Shown one piece after another: positions 20,391 through 29,128 of a DNA stretch of 64,000 bases. The stretch's first letter is position 1, and each line of letters begins with the position of its first letter. Made by a program: the position numbers and the translations under genes. The notes beneath the pieces are model-generated. The model saw only the letters and a program-made list of their open reading frames with translations. It was not told where the DNA came from and did no database searches. The DNA lies in NCBI GenBank assembly GCA_947497905.1, contig CANMIH010000004.1:209675-273674 (forward strand). The letters run 5' to 3'. This stretch comes from an uncultured Pelagimonas sp. Lineage in GTDB: Bacteria; Pseudomonadota; Alphaproteobacteria; Rhodobacterales; Rhodobacteraceae.

Positions 20391-21488
20391 ATGGGACCGT
20401 TCCCACATAACGCCCCGCAAGCCACCATCACCCCGGAAAACCCGGCAGGCACCGATGGGTTCGAGTTCGTCGAATTTGCGCACCCCGATCCCCAAGAGCT
20501 GCGCGACCTCTTTGGCAAAATGGGTTATGAGCATGTTGCCAATCACAAAAGCAAAGCGGTGGAGCTGTGGCAGCAGGGCGATATCACCTATATTCTGAAC
20601 GCAGAGCCAGACAGCTTTGCCGCACGTTTTGTCGAGGAGCATGGCCCCTGCGCCCCGGCCATGGGCTGGCGTGTGGTCGATGCTCAGAAAGCCTTTGACC
20701 ATGCCGTTGCCCAGGGCGCCGAGCCTTATGACGCAGAGGATAAAACCCTAGAGTGGCCTGCGATCAAAGGGATTGGGGGCAGTCTGATCTACTTCACCGA
20801 TCAGTATTATGACACCTCCCCCTACAACGAAGAGTTTGAGTGGATTGCCCAATCGAAGCCGCGCGGTGTTGGGTTCTATTACCTCGATCACCTTACCCAC
20901 AATGTCTTTAAAGGGAATATGGATCAGTGGTTTAAGTTCTACGGGGATCTGTTCAACTTCAAGGAAATCCGCTTTTTTGACATTCAGGGCAAGTTCACCG
21001 GGCTGCTCAGCCGGGCGCTGACCTCTCCCTGTGGGCGGATCCGCATCCCGATCAACGAAGACCGGGGTGAGACAGGTCAGATTGTTGCCTATCTGAAGAA
21101 GTACAAAGGCGAAGGCATTCAGCATATCGCCGTGGGCAGTGAGGGGATCTACGATTCCACTGACGAGATCTCAGCGCGCGGCATCCGCTTTATGCCTGCG
21201 CCTCCGAAGGCCTATTACGAGATGAGCCACGAGCGGGTGCAGGGCCATGATGAGCCGATGGACCGGATGCAAAAACACGGCATTCTGATCGACGGTGAAG
21301 GTGTGGTGGATGGCGGTGAAACCAAGATCCTTTTGCAGATCTTTTCCAAGACCGTCATTGGCCCGATCTTTTTCGAGTTTATCCAGCGCAAGGGCGATGA
21401 CGGCTTTGGCGAAGGCAATTTCAAAGCCTTGTTTGAATCGATTGAGCGCGAGCAGATCGCCAATGGCGAGATCACCGCAGCGGAATGA
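20391..21488 (+). CDS. hpd: 4-hydroxyphenylpyruvate dioxygenase
   Basis: 365 residues, normal length for bacterial HPPD. It converts 4-hydroxyphenylpyruvate to homogentisate in tyrosine catabolism using Fe(II) and O2. The two vicinal-oxygen-chelate domains carry the iron-binding triad: His167 (YYLDHLTHNV), His245 (GIQHIAVG) and Glu329 (FFEFIQRKGDDGFGEGNFKALFESIE begins at 328). A strong AGGAGG ribosome-binding site precedes the ATG. No homogentisate dioxygenase or maleylacetoacetate isomerase gene is in the window, so the rest of the pathway is elsewhere. Confidence 0.96.
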   Translation: MGPFPHNAPQATITPENPAGTDGFEFVEFAHPDPQELRDLFGKMGYEHVANHKSKAVELWQQGDITYILNAEPDSFAARFVEEHGPCAPAMGWRVVDAQKAFDHAVAQGAEPYDAEDKTLEWPAIKGIGGSLIYFTDQYYDTSPYNEEFEWIAQSKPRGVGFYYLDHLTHNVFKGNMDQWFKFYGDLFNFKEIRFFDIQGKFTGLLSRALTSPCGRIRIPINEDRGETGQIVAYLKKYKGEGIQHIAVGSEGIYDSTDEISARGIRFMPAPPKAYYEMSHERVQGHDEPMDRMQKHGILIDGEGVVDGGETKILLQIFSKTVIGPIFFEFIQRKGDDGFGEGNFKALFESIEREQIANGEITAAE

Positions 21489-21544
21489 GGGGGACGGGGT
21501 GACGCTGGCCTGCGGCCTCGCCCCACCCACCGTCCCGCAAAGTG

Positions 21545-21574
21545 AAAAGCCCCGGTTTTGTCCGGGGCTTTTTT
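21545..21574. terminator. Bidirectional terminator after hpd
   Basis: AAAAGCCCCGG (21545-21555) pairs with CCGGGGCTTTT (21562-21572), followed by TT on the plus strand and by A/T-rich sequence on the minus strand. It separates the convergent hpd and GspL-like genes. Confidence 0.9.
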
Positions 21575-21578
21575 GCAA

Positions 21579-24500
21579 TCAGCTGCGTGGCATTTTCAAC
21601 GTCACGTTGCGTCCGCTTTTGGTATAGCGCAGTTCGGATTCGGAAATTGTCGCCACCCGTCCGCCATCCAACCGGTCGCCGATCTTGACTTTCTGGTAGC
21701 GTCCGTTCGGAAGACGCACCAAAGCCCGCCGATTGGAGGGTGTGCCAAAGACACCGATCAAATTGATTTTGTTGAGGTTGATGGCGTTGTTGACCGTTGC
21801 GGCGCGGCTCACGCTTGCGCCTGACGGGATGCTGGGTGTGACGGTGCGCGGGGCCACGGCGGCGGTTTGCACTGGCTGGGGTGCTTTTTCCGCGCGGTCT
21901 ACAATCGCGGCCATGTTGCGCGGGCGGCCAACCGGGATCAGCGAGCGTGACACCGCCAAAGCGGTGGCTTCTGGGGTTTCCTCGACCGCAACTTCCTGCT
22001 CCGTGCGGGGACGTAGTACCGGACGGATGGCCCCGAGCTCGGCGATGGAAATGCCGCCATGGGTGGCCCTTTCACGCTGTTCGATCAGATCGGAAGGGCG
22101 TGCTTGGGGACGGAATGTGGCAAGCGACGCTGTGTTTGCAGCTTGGCTCGGATCCGCCAGAGTTGGCACAGGCGGCGCCCCGCGCAGCGGAGGGACCACG
22201 GGTGGTGGGCCGGTAAACACGCGAAACCCATCCGGTGTCACAGCACCCTCGGGCGTGGCGCGGACCAGACCGCGGCTGTCGATGTCAAAGGTCACGCCAG
22301 CGGGGGGCGGAAGCCCGGGATTGGCGATCTGCGGGTCGGCGACAAAATTCTGCGGGTTGGGCAGGGCCACCGCATCTGATCCCTGAACCTTGGGGTCGAT
22401 GGAGGCGATATAGAGGGAGACGACCTCATCCAAGGGCAGATTGTGGGGTTCCGCGGGGGCACGTTGCCAGACGCCGGTTGCGGCATAGGTGGCCGCTGCT
22501 TCTTCTGGTGTCAGGGCACGCAGAGGTGCAGGTGACGGCAACGCGGCCAAGGGCGGTGTCAGGTCCTCTCCGGTGCTGAGTGAGGCGAGTTGCACCTCTT
22601 CAGCCGGTGCGGGGTCTGGAACGTTGGTCGCGACAGGCGCGGTTGACGGTGCGGCAACCGGGGTCGGCCGGTCCTGCGAAACATCGGTGTCGGCGATCTC
22701 AACGTCGGATTTGCCTTTGAAGAGGCCCGCGACACCTTCGTCTAAAAAGACAGTGGCCCAGGCCGCAATTCCGACGAGGAACAGCAATAGCCCAGCCGTG
22801 AGCATGAGCCCGAGGAAACGAGGTTTGCCGCCTACAGGGGGGCGATTTCGGGCACCAAATACAGTGAATTTTTCGCTCTCATCTTCGAGCTCGAGAGCGG
22901 GCGCCGTGTCGGCGATGGGCTCAGCTTTGGCTTTTTTGCGAAACCCGGCCAAGGCCTTATCTGCGCGAGAGGCGGATTCTGAGCGCGGCTTTTCAATCGG
23001 AGGAGCCGTCTCTGCAGGTGTAGCGCCCGGCACTTCCGAGATGTGGAACGCTTTCTTGACGGGTTTGATCCGCGCCAAAGGTGTCATGCCGGAGGCAGCT
23101 GTCTCTTTTGGCTTGGTGGCCGATGGTTTGGCGGCTGTGGGCGTTTGGGGCGCCGGAGGTGGAGGCGCGACGGGTTTGCTGGGCGCCTGTACGGGTGTTG
23201 TTGTGCTCGAGCTTGCTGTTTTTTGCGCAACCAAATTTTGACGCGCTGCTGCGGCGGCGGCTGCACGGGCGGCGGTATCGAAATCCGCCTTGGGCTCAGG
23301 CGCGGGTGTGACCGAAGGCGCTGGAGGGGTGGGTTCGGCTTTGTCAGGTCCTAGCTCAAGCGGGCGGGGCGCCGGGGGCACCGCGTCACGTCGTGCACGC
23401 AGCTGGCTGAAATCAGCCAATGGCGAAGTCTGTTCCGGCGGTGTCGCGGAAAAGACGTCGGAAAAGCTCTTGGGTGGCGTGTCGAGATCTGTGGTCGGCG
23501 CAGCGGATGCAGCCAATGGCGGTGTCTCCGCCTGATCCGGGGAAGCCGTGGGCGCAGGAGAGAGTGGTGAGACAGGCTCTGCCGCTGCGGGAGCTTCGAC
23601 AGGGTCTTCTGTGGGGATACCCTGAGGTGCCTCGTCCAGCGCAGCGGCGAGTTTGCTCTCGAACTCGTCGTTGTCGAGACCCGCACCAACGGTGCTGGCG
23701 AGGTCATCCAGGTCGTCAAGAATGTCGAGAGTTTTGTTTGTTGTTACAAGACCCTCGATAGACGACTTCTCCGACGTTTGAGATTGCTCTGGCGTCGGCC
23801 CAAAGGGGTCTTCTCCCGGAAGAAGAACCGGCTGTGGCTCGGGCCGCGGTGGGGCAATCTGGTGAAGTTCAAGATGGTCGATACCAAGATCAAGCTGCTC
23901 TTGATCGTCCTGAGGGTCGGATTCAGGTTCGGTAGCCGCGGCAACCGGTGGCTCTGTTTCTTCCTGAGAGGCCTCGGGTTCTGGTGAAGACCCTAACGCG
24001 GGCTCTTCAGCCGCGTCCTCGACCTGTGGTGCGGCAGCTTCAGACACGGGAGCTTCAGCAGCGTCAACAGGTTCGGGTGTTGTCTCAGGCTCAATGTTTG
24101 CTTCAGGCTCTGGGGCCGAAGTGGGTTCGGGGTCTTTAACGGGCTCCGGGTTGGGCGCAGGCGATGCCAAAACGGCCAGAGGAGTCAATGCCTCGGCATC
24201 CGCTGGATAAATCTCAAACGGGGCGTCGGGGCGCGCAGGATCAGGGCCGAGCCAACTGACCGAGCCTCCAAAGAAGACTACACCGTCAAACGCGCCTTCG
24301 GGTGCAAGCGCCAGAAAGCTAACCGGATCAAAGCCATGCTGGCGAACAAAACCTTCGGCCTCGTCAAGGGTTTCGCGGGCGACGGCGGCAATCATGCGCT
24401 GGCGGCCAATGGCGACGTGATCGTAAACGAGATCCTCGACGTCATAGGGCGTTGCGCCATCCAGCGCGTCGCGCACTGCGCGGTCTTTGAAACGGGGGCG

Positions 24501-24731
24501 CCCGGAGGGGTCTGGGATATCCAAATAGCGAATTTGCTCATTCGGGATGATCAACGCCACCTGAGCCCCGGTGGGGTCAAGCGTCTGCGCCTGCTGTCGC
24601 AGAGCATTAACGTCGCCGGTCAGATCGGCGCTGTCCAAGGGGACATCCGCAAGCTTTGCCCAGCCACGAGGGGTCTGGCGCAGCAAGCCGATGCCGTCGA
24701 ACGAAAGAAGGAGCGCAAAATTTGGTACCAT
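21579..24731 (-). CDS. Large bitopic protein with GspL/PilM-like N-terminus and PulC/PilP-like C-terminus
   Basis: About 1,050 residues from ATG 24731; the frame is open to 24941 but that extension is not typical coding sequence. Residues 1-165 resemble the cytoplasmic actin-like domain of GspL/PilM, for example IPNEQIRYLDIPDP followed by RDALDGATPYDVEDLVYDH. A very long Pro/Glu/Ala-rich segment (about 185-600) follows. One transmembrane helix lies at about 638-662. The periplasmic part is again proline-rich and ends in a compact domain (about 983-1050, INLIGVFGTPSNRRALVRLPNGRYQKVKIGDRLDGG...) resembling the GspC/PilP homology region. Such low-complexity proteins are often mis-annotated as IF-2. 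No other secretion genes are nearby. Function is unknown. Confidence 0.6.
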   Translation of the reverse strand: MVPNFALLLSFDGIGLLRQTPRGWAKLADVPLDSADLTGDVNALRQQAQTLDPTGAQVALIIPNEQIRYLDIPDPSGRPRFKDRAVRDALDGATPYDVEDLVYDHVAIGRQRMIAAVARETLDEAEGFVRQHGFDPVSFLALAPEGAFDGVVFFGGSVSWLGPDPARPDAPFEIYPADAEALTPLAVLASPAPNPEPVKDPEPTSAPEPEANIEPETTPEPVDAAEAPVSEAAAPQVEDAAEEPALGSSPEPEASQEETEPPVAAATEPESDPQDDQEQLDLGIDHLELHQIAPPRPEPQPVLLPGEDPFGPTPEQSQTSEKSSIEGLVTTNKTLDILDDLDDLASTVGAGLDNDEFESKLAAALDEAPQGIPTEDPVEAPAAAEPVSPLSPAPTASPDQAETPPLAASAAPTTDLDTPPKSFSDVFSATPPEQTSPLADFSQLRARRDAVPPAPRPLELGPDKAEPTPPAPSVTPAPEPKADFDTAARAAAAAAARQNLVAQKTASSSTTTPVQAPSKPVAPPPPAPQTPTAAKPSATKPKETAASGMTPLARIKPVKKAFHISEVPGATPAETAPPIEKPRSESASRADKALAGFRKKAKAEPIADTAPALELEDESEKFTVFGARNRPPVGGKPRFLGLMLTAGLLLFLVGIAAWATVFLDEGVAGLFKGKSDVEIADTDVSQDRPTPVAAPSTAPVATNVPDPAPAEEVQLASLSTGEDLTPPLAALPSPAPLRALTPEEAAATYAATGVWQRAPAEPHNLPLDEVVSLYIASIDPKVQGSDAVALPNPQNFVADPQIANPGLPPPAGVTFDIDSRGLVRATPEGAVTPDGFRVFTGPPPVVPPLRGAPPVPTLADPSQAANTASLATFRPQARPSDLIEQRERATHGGISIAELGAIRPVLRPRTEQEVAVEETPEATALAVSRSLIPVGRPRNMAAIVDRAEKAPQPVQTAAVAPRTVTPSIPSGASVSRAATVNNAINLNKINLIGVFGTPSNRRALVRLPNGRYQKVKIGDRLDGGRVATISESELRYTKSGRNVTLKMPRS

Positions 24732-24900
24732 GGCGCGGGTTTTACCAGTCCTGCAAAAGTGATGGGAGTCCCAAGCCCCGTTGCGCCAAGTATACAGCAA
24801 GTCTTTGCCGACGAAAAGAAACGTCAGGTTAATCTGACTTGCGATATGGGCTGTACAGGGCGATTTTTCACACCAGACCACACGTTTCAGGAGAGATAGA

Positions 24901-25581
24901 ATGCGATTTTTAGCAATTGTCACCGCAGTTGTGATGAGCACCGCCGCCTATGCCGAGTCGGTTGCAACCATGACTGTCGGGGGCTCGGCGCGTGTGCAAT
25001 CGGTGCCGGATATGGCGACAGTGACACTTGGGGCGACCTTTCGGGACAAAAACGCCGTTGAGGCGATGAATGCCACCTCCGACGCATTGGAGGCGATCAT
25101 GACGCGCCTTGGAGCCCAGAAGATTGAGGCGCGTGACATTCAGACCTCTTCGCTGTCTTTGCGTGAGGATCGCCGTTGGGACAACCAGCGTGACGAAGAG
25201 GTGTCAGAGGGCTTTGTTGCCTCGAACCAGCTGCGGGTTCGCGTGCGCGATCTGGATATGTTGAGCGACGTTCTGGCGGCGGCCCTGTCCGATGGCGCCA
25301 ACACCCTGAGCGGGCTGCAATTTGCAAACTCTGATCCGAGTGCGGCCGTTGATGAAGCGCGCAAGCTGGCGGTGGCTGATGCCTTTGCCCGAGCCGCGCT
25401 TTACGCCGAGGCCGCGGGGGTAGAGCTTGGCCCGGTCCTGTCGATCAGTGACGTTGCTGCGCCGCAGGGCGGGTTTATGGCGGATGCTCCGGTGATGTTG
25501 GAAGCCGCGCGCAGCGTGCCTGTGGCCGCTGGCGAAATCGAAACCGGAGCTTCGGTCACCGTGGTGTTCCAGATTAAGTAA
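24901..25581 (+). CDS. Periplasmic SIMPL (DUF541) domain protein
   Basis: 226 residues with a signal peptide ending AYA (cleavage near residue 18). The mature protein is a SIMPL/DUF541 domain: TMTVGGSARVQSVPDMATVTLG at the start, and SNQLRVRVRDLDMLSDVLAAAL and ARKLAVADAFARAALYAEAAGVELG later. These periplasmic or outer-membrane-associated proteins (compare BP26 and YggE) are linked to oxidative-stress tolerance but have no defined reaction. GGAGAG precedes the ATG. Divergent from the GspL-like gene over 169 bp. Confidence 0.85.
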   Translation: MRFLAIVTAVVMSTAAYAESVATMTVGGSARVQSVPDMATVTLGATFRDKNAVEAMNATSDALEAIMTRLGAQKIEARDIQTSSLSLREDRRWDNQRDEEVSEGFVASNQLRVRVRDLDMLSDVLAAALSDGANTLSGLQFANSDPSAAVDEARKLAVADAFARAALYAEAAGVELGPVLSISDVAAPQGGFMADAPVMLEAARSVPVAAGEIETGASVTVVFQIK

Positions 25582-25623
25582 TGCGGCAAGAAATCGAAGC
25601 TTTTTACATCGATGTGTCAAAAC

Positions 25624-25658
25624 AATGGCTCCCGAAGATTACTGCGGGAGCCATTTTT
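25624..25658 (+). terminator. Terminator after the SIMPL gene
   Basis: AATGGCTCCCG (25624-25634) pairs with CGGGAGCCATT (25645-25655) around a 10-base loop and is followed by TTT. Confidence 0.85.
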
Positions 25659-25721
25659 AAGTTCTAATGATTCACTCACTGCATTGGAGAAGCCAATGAC
25701 AGTTAGTGCCTCCGGTCTGGG

Positions 25722-26498
25722 TTACTCCGGGACATAGCGGGGATAGGTGGATTTGCTGGCCTGCGCGAATTCTAGGTCGATCTCGGCGCTCGCAAAGGGG
25801 GTGTCGGCGTCGGTTGTCGCCAGAACATTGCCTTCCGGATCGATGATCCAGCTCAATCCGCCAAGGTCAGGGCCTGTGCCTTTGGGAGCCCACAAATTGG
25901 ACGACAGGCAGTAGGCGCCGGAGCAGACAGCCGCCGCTTGACCACCCGCCAGCCATTTGTCGACTGAGGCATGAGGCGTGGCGCGGGGCACACAGAGCAT
26001 ATCAACCCGTGAGGCCGCATAGTGGCGGGCCCATTCAAAGAACCACATCTCGGTGCAGATCTGGACGCCAAGACGCATCCCTAGCACACGTGCGACATCA
26101 AACTGTTTTGCACCGCGATCATACCATGTGTGTTCATAATATCCTGGCTCATCCGGGAGATAGTATTTTTCATGGAGTGCCGAGGCGGTGTCTGTTTCAG
26201 CTGACCAAACATAGGCCTGATTACGCCGGCTTCCGGCGGCATTGACAATTGGGCGCGTGCCCATAGCGCCAGAAACCCCAAAACTTGCGAGATCAGCGAT
26301 GTGGTGATCATGCGCCGCGACCGCCTGACCCCAGCGGTCGGCATCCGGTGTTTTGTCCGCCGCCAGCCAGTCGGAAAAGCCCATTTCAGGGAGCAGGAGA
26401 AAATCACTTTCTTCCGATTTGATGTGGTCTTTCAGGCCAGAGATGTAGTCTTCGAGCGCGGAGGCGCGCGGATCAATCTGGCAAACGGTTACTTTCAT
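25722..26498 (-). CDS. Carbon-nitrogen hydrolase (nitrilase superfamily)
   Basis: 258 residues. The catalytic triad is visible: Glu38 (LLLPEMGFSD), Lys111 (LHEKYYLPDEPGYYE) and Cys148 (LGVQICTEMWF). These enzymes hydrolyse amides, carbamoyl groups or nitriles through a thioester on the Cys. The length is close to omega-amidase or N-carbamoylputrescine amidase types, but the substrate cannot be told. A good ribosome-binding site (TAGGAGACAC) precedes the ATG. Divergent from an AsnC-type regulator at 26628, which probably controls it in response to an amino-acid-like inducer. Confidence 0.88.
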   Translation of the reverse strand: MKVTVCQIDPRASALEDYISGLKDHIKSEESDFLLLPEMGFSDWLAADKTPDADRWGQAVAAHDHHIADLASFGVSGAMGTRPIVNAAGSRRNQAYVWSAETDTASALHEKYYLPDEPGYYEHTWYDRGAKQFDVARVLGMRLGVQICTEMWFFEWARHYAASRVDMLCVPRATPHASVDKWLAGGQAAAVCSGAYCLSSNLWAPKGTGPDLGGLSWIIDPEGNVLATTDADTPFASAEIDLEFAQASKSTYPRYVPE

Positions 26499-26554
26499 TG
26501 ATGTGTCTCCTACTGCGGTCCGTTCACTCTGCGTGGAAAATTTCTGGCGAAATA

Positions 26555-26615
26555 GGTGGAAATTGCTACGATTGCGCTCGAAAACTAGCGAATCTCTAGA
26601 CAGAATTAGCTAATC
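26555..26615. promoter_or_regulatory. Divergent regulatory region with CTAG/TTAGCTAA dyads
   Basis: Between the nitrilase and asnC-type genes, a CTAG-N7-CTAG element and the 8-bp palindrome TTAGCTAA (around 26605-26614) lie within an AT-rich stretch just upstream of the regulator start. They are candidate binding sites for the AsnC-type protein. Confidence 0.3.
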
Positions 26616-26627
26616 GGCAGGAGGCAC

Positions 26628-27047
26628 ATGGACGACACAGATCGTGAATTGCTGAGGTTGCTTAGTTTGGATTCGCGCCGTTCCGCGGCCGAACTTGCGC
26701 GGAGTTTGGATGTGTCACGTGCGACCGTGCAAAACCGGATCGACCGGTTGGTCGCCAATGGCACCATCAAACGCTTTACACTTGAGCTGGGGATCCATTC
26801 GGAGCAGGCCTTTATCGAAGCCTTGGTTCTTGTCTCGTTGAAACCGGGAGACAGCCGAAGGATCATTGATCATCTCCAACGCATTCCCGAGGTAGAGAGT
26901 CTCAGCAGCGCCAATGGCGCCTATGATCTGATTTTGGAGCTTCGCGTGTCATCGCTTCAGCTGTTGGACCGTATTTTGCAGGACATCCGGCGCATGCCGA
27001 TGATTGCGGAAACTAACAGTAGCATTCGCCTCAATCGCTTTAGTTAG
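26628..27047 (+). CDS. Lrp/AsnC-family regulator divergent from a nitrilase-family gene
   Basis: 139 residues. Residues 1-60 are an AsnC winged-helix (DRELLRLLSLDSRRSAAELARSLDVSRATVQNRIDRL); the remainder is a RAM-type effector domain. GGCAGGAGGCAC gives a strong ribosome-binding site. The gene is divergent from the carbon-nitrogen hydrolase and ends before a bidirectional terminator shared with leuA. The effector is unknown. Confidence 0.87.
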   Translation: MDDTDRELLRLLSLDSRRSAAELARSLDVSRATVQNRIDRLVANGTIKRFTLELGIHSEQAFIEALVLVSLKPGDSRRIIDHLQRIPEVESLSSANGAYDLILELRVSSLQLLDRILQDIRRMPMIAETNSSIRLNRFS

Positions 27048-27067
27048 ATCTCAGGCGGATTTGGTCT

Positions 27068-27103
27068 AATTGGCCGGAGGGACGTACCCTCCGACCAATT
27101 TTA
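27068..27103. terminator. Bidirectional terminator between asnC-type gene and leuA
   Basis: AATTGGCCGGAGGG (27068-27081) pairs with CCCTCCGACCAATT (27087-27100) with one C/A mismatch, followed by TTATT on the plus strand. Both flanking genes converge on it. Confidence 0.85.
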
Positions 27104-27114
27104 TTGATGCAAGA

Positions 27115-28671
27115 TCAGACGTCTTTGTAGCTGATCTCTCTGGTGTCCACACCTGTGCCGACTTTTTCACGACGCACGATCAGACGGTTGAGCGCCTGAA
27201 TATAGGCTTTGGCCGAGGCGACAACGGTATCAGTATCCGCAGATTGGCCGGTAGCAATCACGCCGTCTTCTTCCAGACGGACCGACACGGTGGCCTGCGC
27301 ATCTGTGCCAGCGGTCACGGCGTTCACCTGATAGAGCTGCAGGCGCGCGGTGTTGGGGTGCAATTCGCGCACAGCTTTGAAGGTGGCATCTACAGGGCCG
27401 TCACCTTTGGAAGTGGCGGTCACATCTTCCCCGTTGATCTCCATCTCAAGCTCGGCTTCGGCCTGACCGCCGGTGCCGCAGACAACCTTGAGATTGACCA
27501 ACTGCAGGTGATCGGATTCCGCGCCTGTGTCGGATACCAGCGCAAGAACGTCATCGTCAAACACCTCTTTCTTGCGGTCGGCCAGATCCTTGAAGCGGAC
27601 AAAGATATCTTTGAGCTGGTTATCTCCAACCTCGACCCCAAGCTCTTTCAGCTTGGCCCGCAGGGCGGCACGGCCCGAGTGTTTGCCAAGCGGAAGCGAG
27701 GTACCGGCAATGCCCACATCTTCGGGGCGCATGATTTCAAAGGTTTCGGCGTTTTTCAGCATGCCATCCTGGTGGATGCCGCTTTCATGCGCAAAGGCGT
27801 TTTTGCCGACGATGGCTTTGTTGAACTGCACGGCAAAGCCCGACACGCTGGCGACGCGACGTGAGATGTGCATGATCTTTTTGGTATCGATGCCGGTGTC
27901 AAACGGCATGATATCCCCACGCACTTTCAACGCCATGACCACCTCTTCCAAGGCAGTGTTGCCGGCGCGTTCGCCCAGACCGTTGATGGTACATTCGATC
28001 TGACGGGCGCCGCCTTCAACCGCGGCCAGCGAGTTGGCGGTCGCCATACCAAGGTCATTGTGACAATGGGTGGCAAAGACGATCTCATCTGCGCCAGGCA
28101 CCGTTTCGATCAGGCGTTTGATCAGATCGGCGCTTTCACGCGGGGCGGTATAGCCCACGGTATCGGGAATATTGATGGTGGTCGCGCCCGCTTTGATGGC
28201 GATCTCAACCACGCGGCAGAGGTAATCCCATTCGGTGCGTGTCGCATCCATCGGCGACCACTGGATGTTGTCCACCAGATTGCGGGCATGGGTCACGGTG
28301 TCGTGGATCCGCTCGGCCATTTCGTCCTGGGTCAGGTTGGGAATGGCGCGGTGCAGCGGCGAGGTTCCGATAAAGGTGTGGATGCGCGGTTTGGCCGCTT
28401 TGCGAACGGCCTCGGCACAGCGGTCGATGTCATTGAACTGGGCGCGGGCCAGACCACAGATGACCGAGTTCTTCGACCGTTCGGCAATTTCGCTGACGGC
28501 GCGGAAATCGCCCTCGGAGGCAATGGGGAAACCGGCTTCGATGATGTCGACACCCATGTCATCGAGAAGCTCGGCAATTTCGAGCTTTTCATCATGGGTC
28601 ATGGTGGCCCCGGGAGACTGTTCGCCGTCACGGAGGGTGGTGTCAAAAATAAGCACACGATCTTTGGTCAT
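27115..28671 (-). CDS. leuA: 2-isopropylmalate synthase
   Basis: 518 residues. It condenses acetyl-CoA with 2-oxoisovalerate, the first committed step of leucine synthesis. The TIM-barrel starts with DTTLRDGEQSPGATM (metal and substrate binding), and HCHNDLG holds the two metal-ligand His. The C-terminal allosteric LeuA dimer domain (about 380-505) includes VVCGTGGQAEAELEMEING. The length matches feedback-regulated LeuA. It lies 15 nt behind a small cupin gene, and both are preceded by a Leu-codon-rich leader peptide, so leucine attenuation is likely. Confidence 0.96.
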   Translation of the reverse strand: MTKDRVLIFDTTLRDGEQSPGATMTHDEKLEIAELLDDMGVDIIEAGFPIASEGDFRAVSEIAERSKNSVICGLARAQFNDIDRCAEAVRKAAKPRIHTFIGTSPLHRAIPNLTQDEMAERIHDTVTHARNLVDNIQWSPMDATRTEWDYLCRVVEIAIKAGATTINIPDTVGYTAPRESADLIKRLIETVPGADEIVFATHCHNDLGMATANSLAAVEGGARQIECTINGLGERAGNTALEEVVMALKVRGDIMPFDTGIDTKKIMHISRRVASVSGFAVQFNKAIVGKNAFAHESGIHQDGMLKNAETFEIMRPEDVGIAGTSLPLGKHSGRAALRAKLKELGVEVGDNQLKDIFVRFKDLADRKKEVFDDDVLALVSDTGAESDHLQLVNLKVVCGTGGQAEAELEMEINGEDVTATSKGDGPVDATFKAVRELHPNTARLQLYQVNAVTAGTDAQATVSVRLEEDGVIATGQSADTDTVVASAKAYIQALNRLIVRREKVGTGVDTREISYKDV

Positions 28672-28686
28672 GGCGTGGATCCTTAC

Positions 28687-29043
28687 TTAGATATGCGGTT
28701 TGGGGGCTGGAGCGCGGTCGCTGTCCCCGGAATTGGGTTCGCCTTTGGGTTCAATCAAAAGCACTTTGACCTCGTGTTCGGCCCGTGGACGGTGGACAAC
28801 GCCCGCGGGCACCACCACTATTTCACCAGCCGAAAAGGTCACGGATTCATGGGCGTCATACTCCATGGTGACTTCGCCTTCGAGTACGAGAAAGAAGTCG
28901 TCCGTGGTGTCATGTTTGTGAAAGGGGTATTCCCCCTGAAATTTCACCACCATGATGTCGTTGTCATTGTAGTTCGCCACCACATGGGGATCCCAGTGGG
29001 TTGAAAATTGGGCCAGTTTGTCTGCCAGATTCACCTTATGCAT
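28687..29043 (-). CDS. Cupin-fold small protein cotranscribed with leuA
   Basis: 118 residues from ATG 29043 with TTAGGAGAG upstream. It is a single cupin-2 domain: FQGEYPFHKHDTTDDFFLVLEG carries the metal-binding HxH motif, and the second cupin motif is in VVVPAGVVHRPRAEHEVKVLL, with the third His. Such proteins bind metal and may act as isomerases, dioxygenases or sensors; the reaction here is unknown. Cotranscription with leuA is suggested by the 15-nt gap and shared leader. Confidence 0.8.
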   Translation of the reverse strand: MHKVNLADKLAQFSTHWDPHVVANYNDNDIMVVKFQGEYPFHKHDTTDDFFLVLEGEVTMEYDAHESVTFSAGEIVVVPAGVVHRPRAEHEVKVLLIEPKGEPNSGDSDRAPAPKPHI

Positions 29044-29074
29044 GGCGCACTCTCCTAAGTCTGATGTGGGGTAC

Positions 29075-29128
29075 CGGCGCGAGACATCTCCTCTGAGCAC
29101 GCGCGCCGTATCAGGCCACGCTCAGAGG
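29075..29128 (-). promoter_or_regulatory. Competing RNA hairpins downstream of the leu leader peptide
   Basis: In transcript order four arms occur: CCTCTGAGC (29128-29120, overlapping the leader stop), CGGCGCG (29108-29102), GCTCAGAGG (29098-29090, perfect complement of arm 1) and CGCGCCG (29081-29075, perfect complement of arm 2). Pairings 1:3 and 2:4 interleave and exclude each other. No T-run follows, so control may act on translation of the cupin gene or through Rho. Confidence 0.5.

Noticed and set aside
21733..23241. Long plus-strand frames opposite the proline-rich GspL-like gene
   Set aside because: The low-complexity coding strand leaves complementary frames open; Ala/Gly/Ser-rich products without domains.
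27868..29004. 378-codon plus-strand frame opposite leuA and the cupin gene
   Set aside because: Covers two convincing genes on the other strand; no domain and Gly/His/Asp-rich shadow composition.
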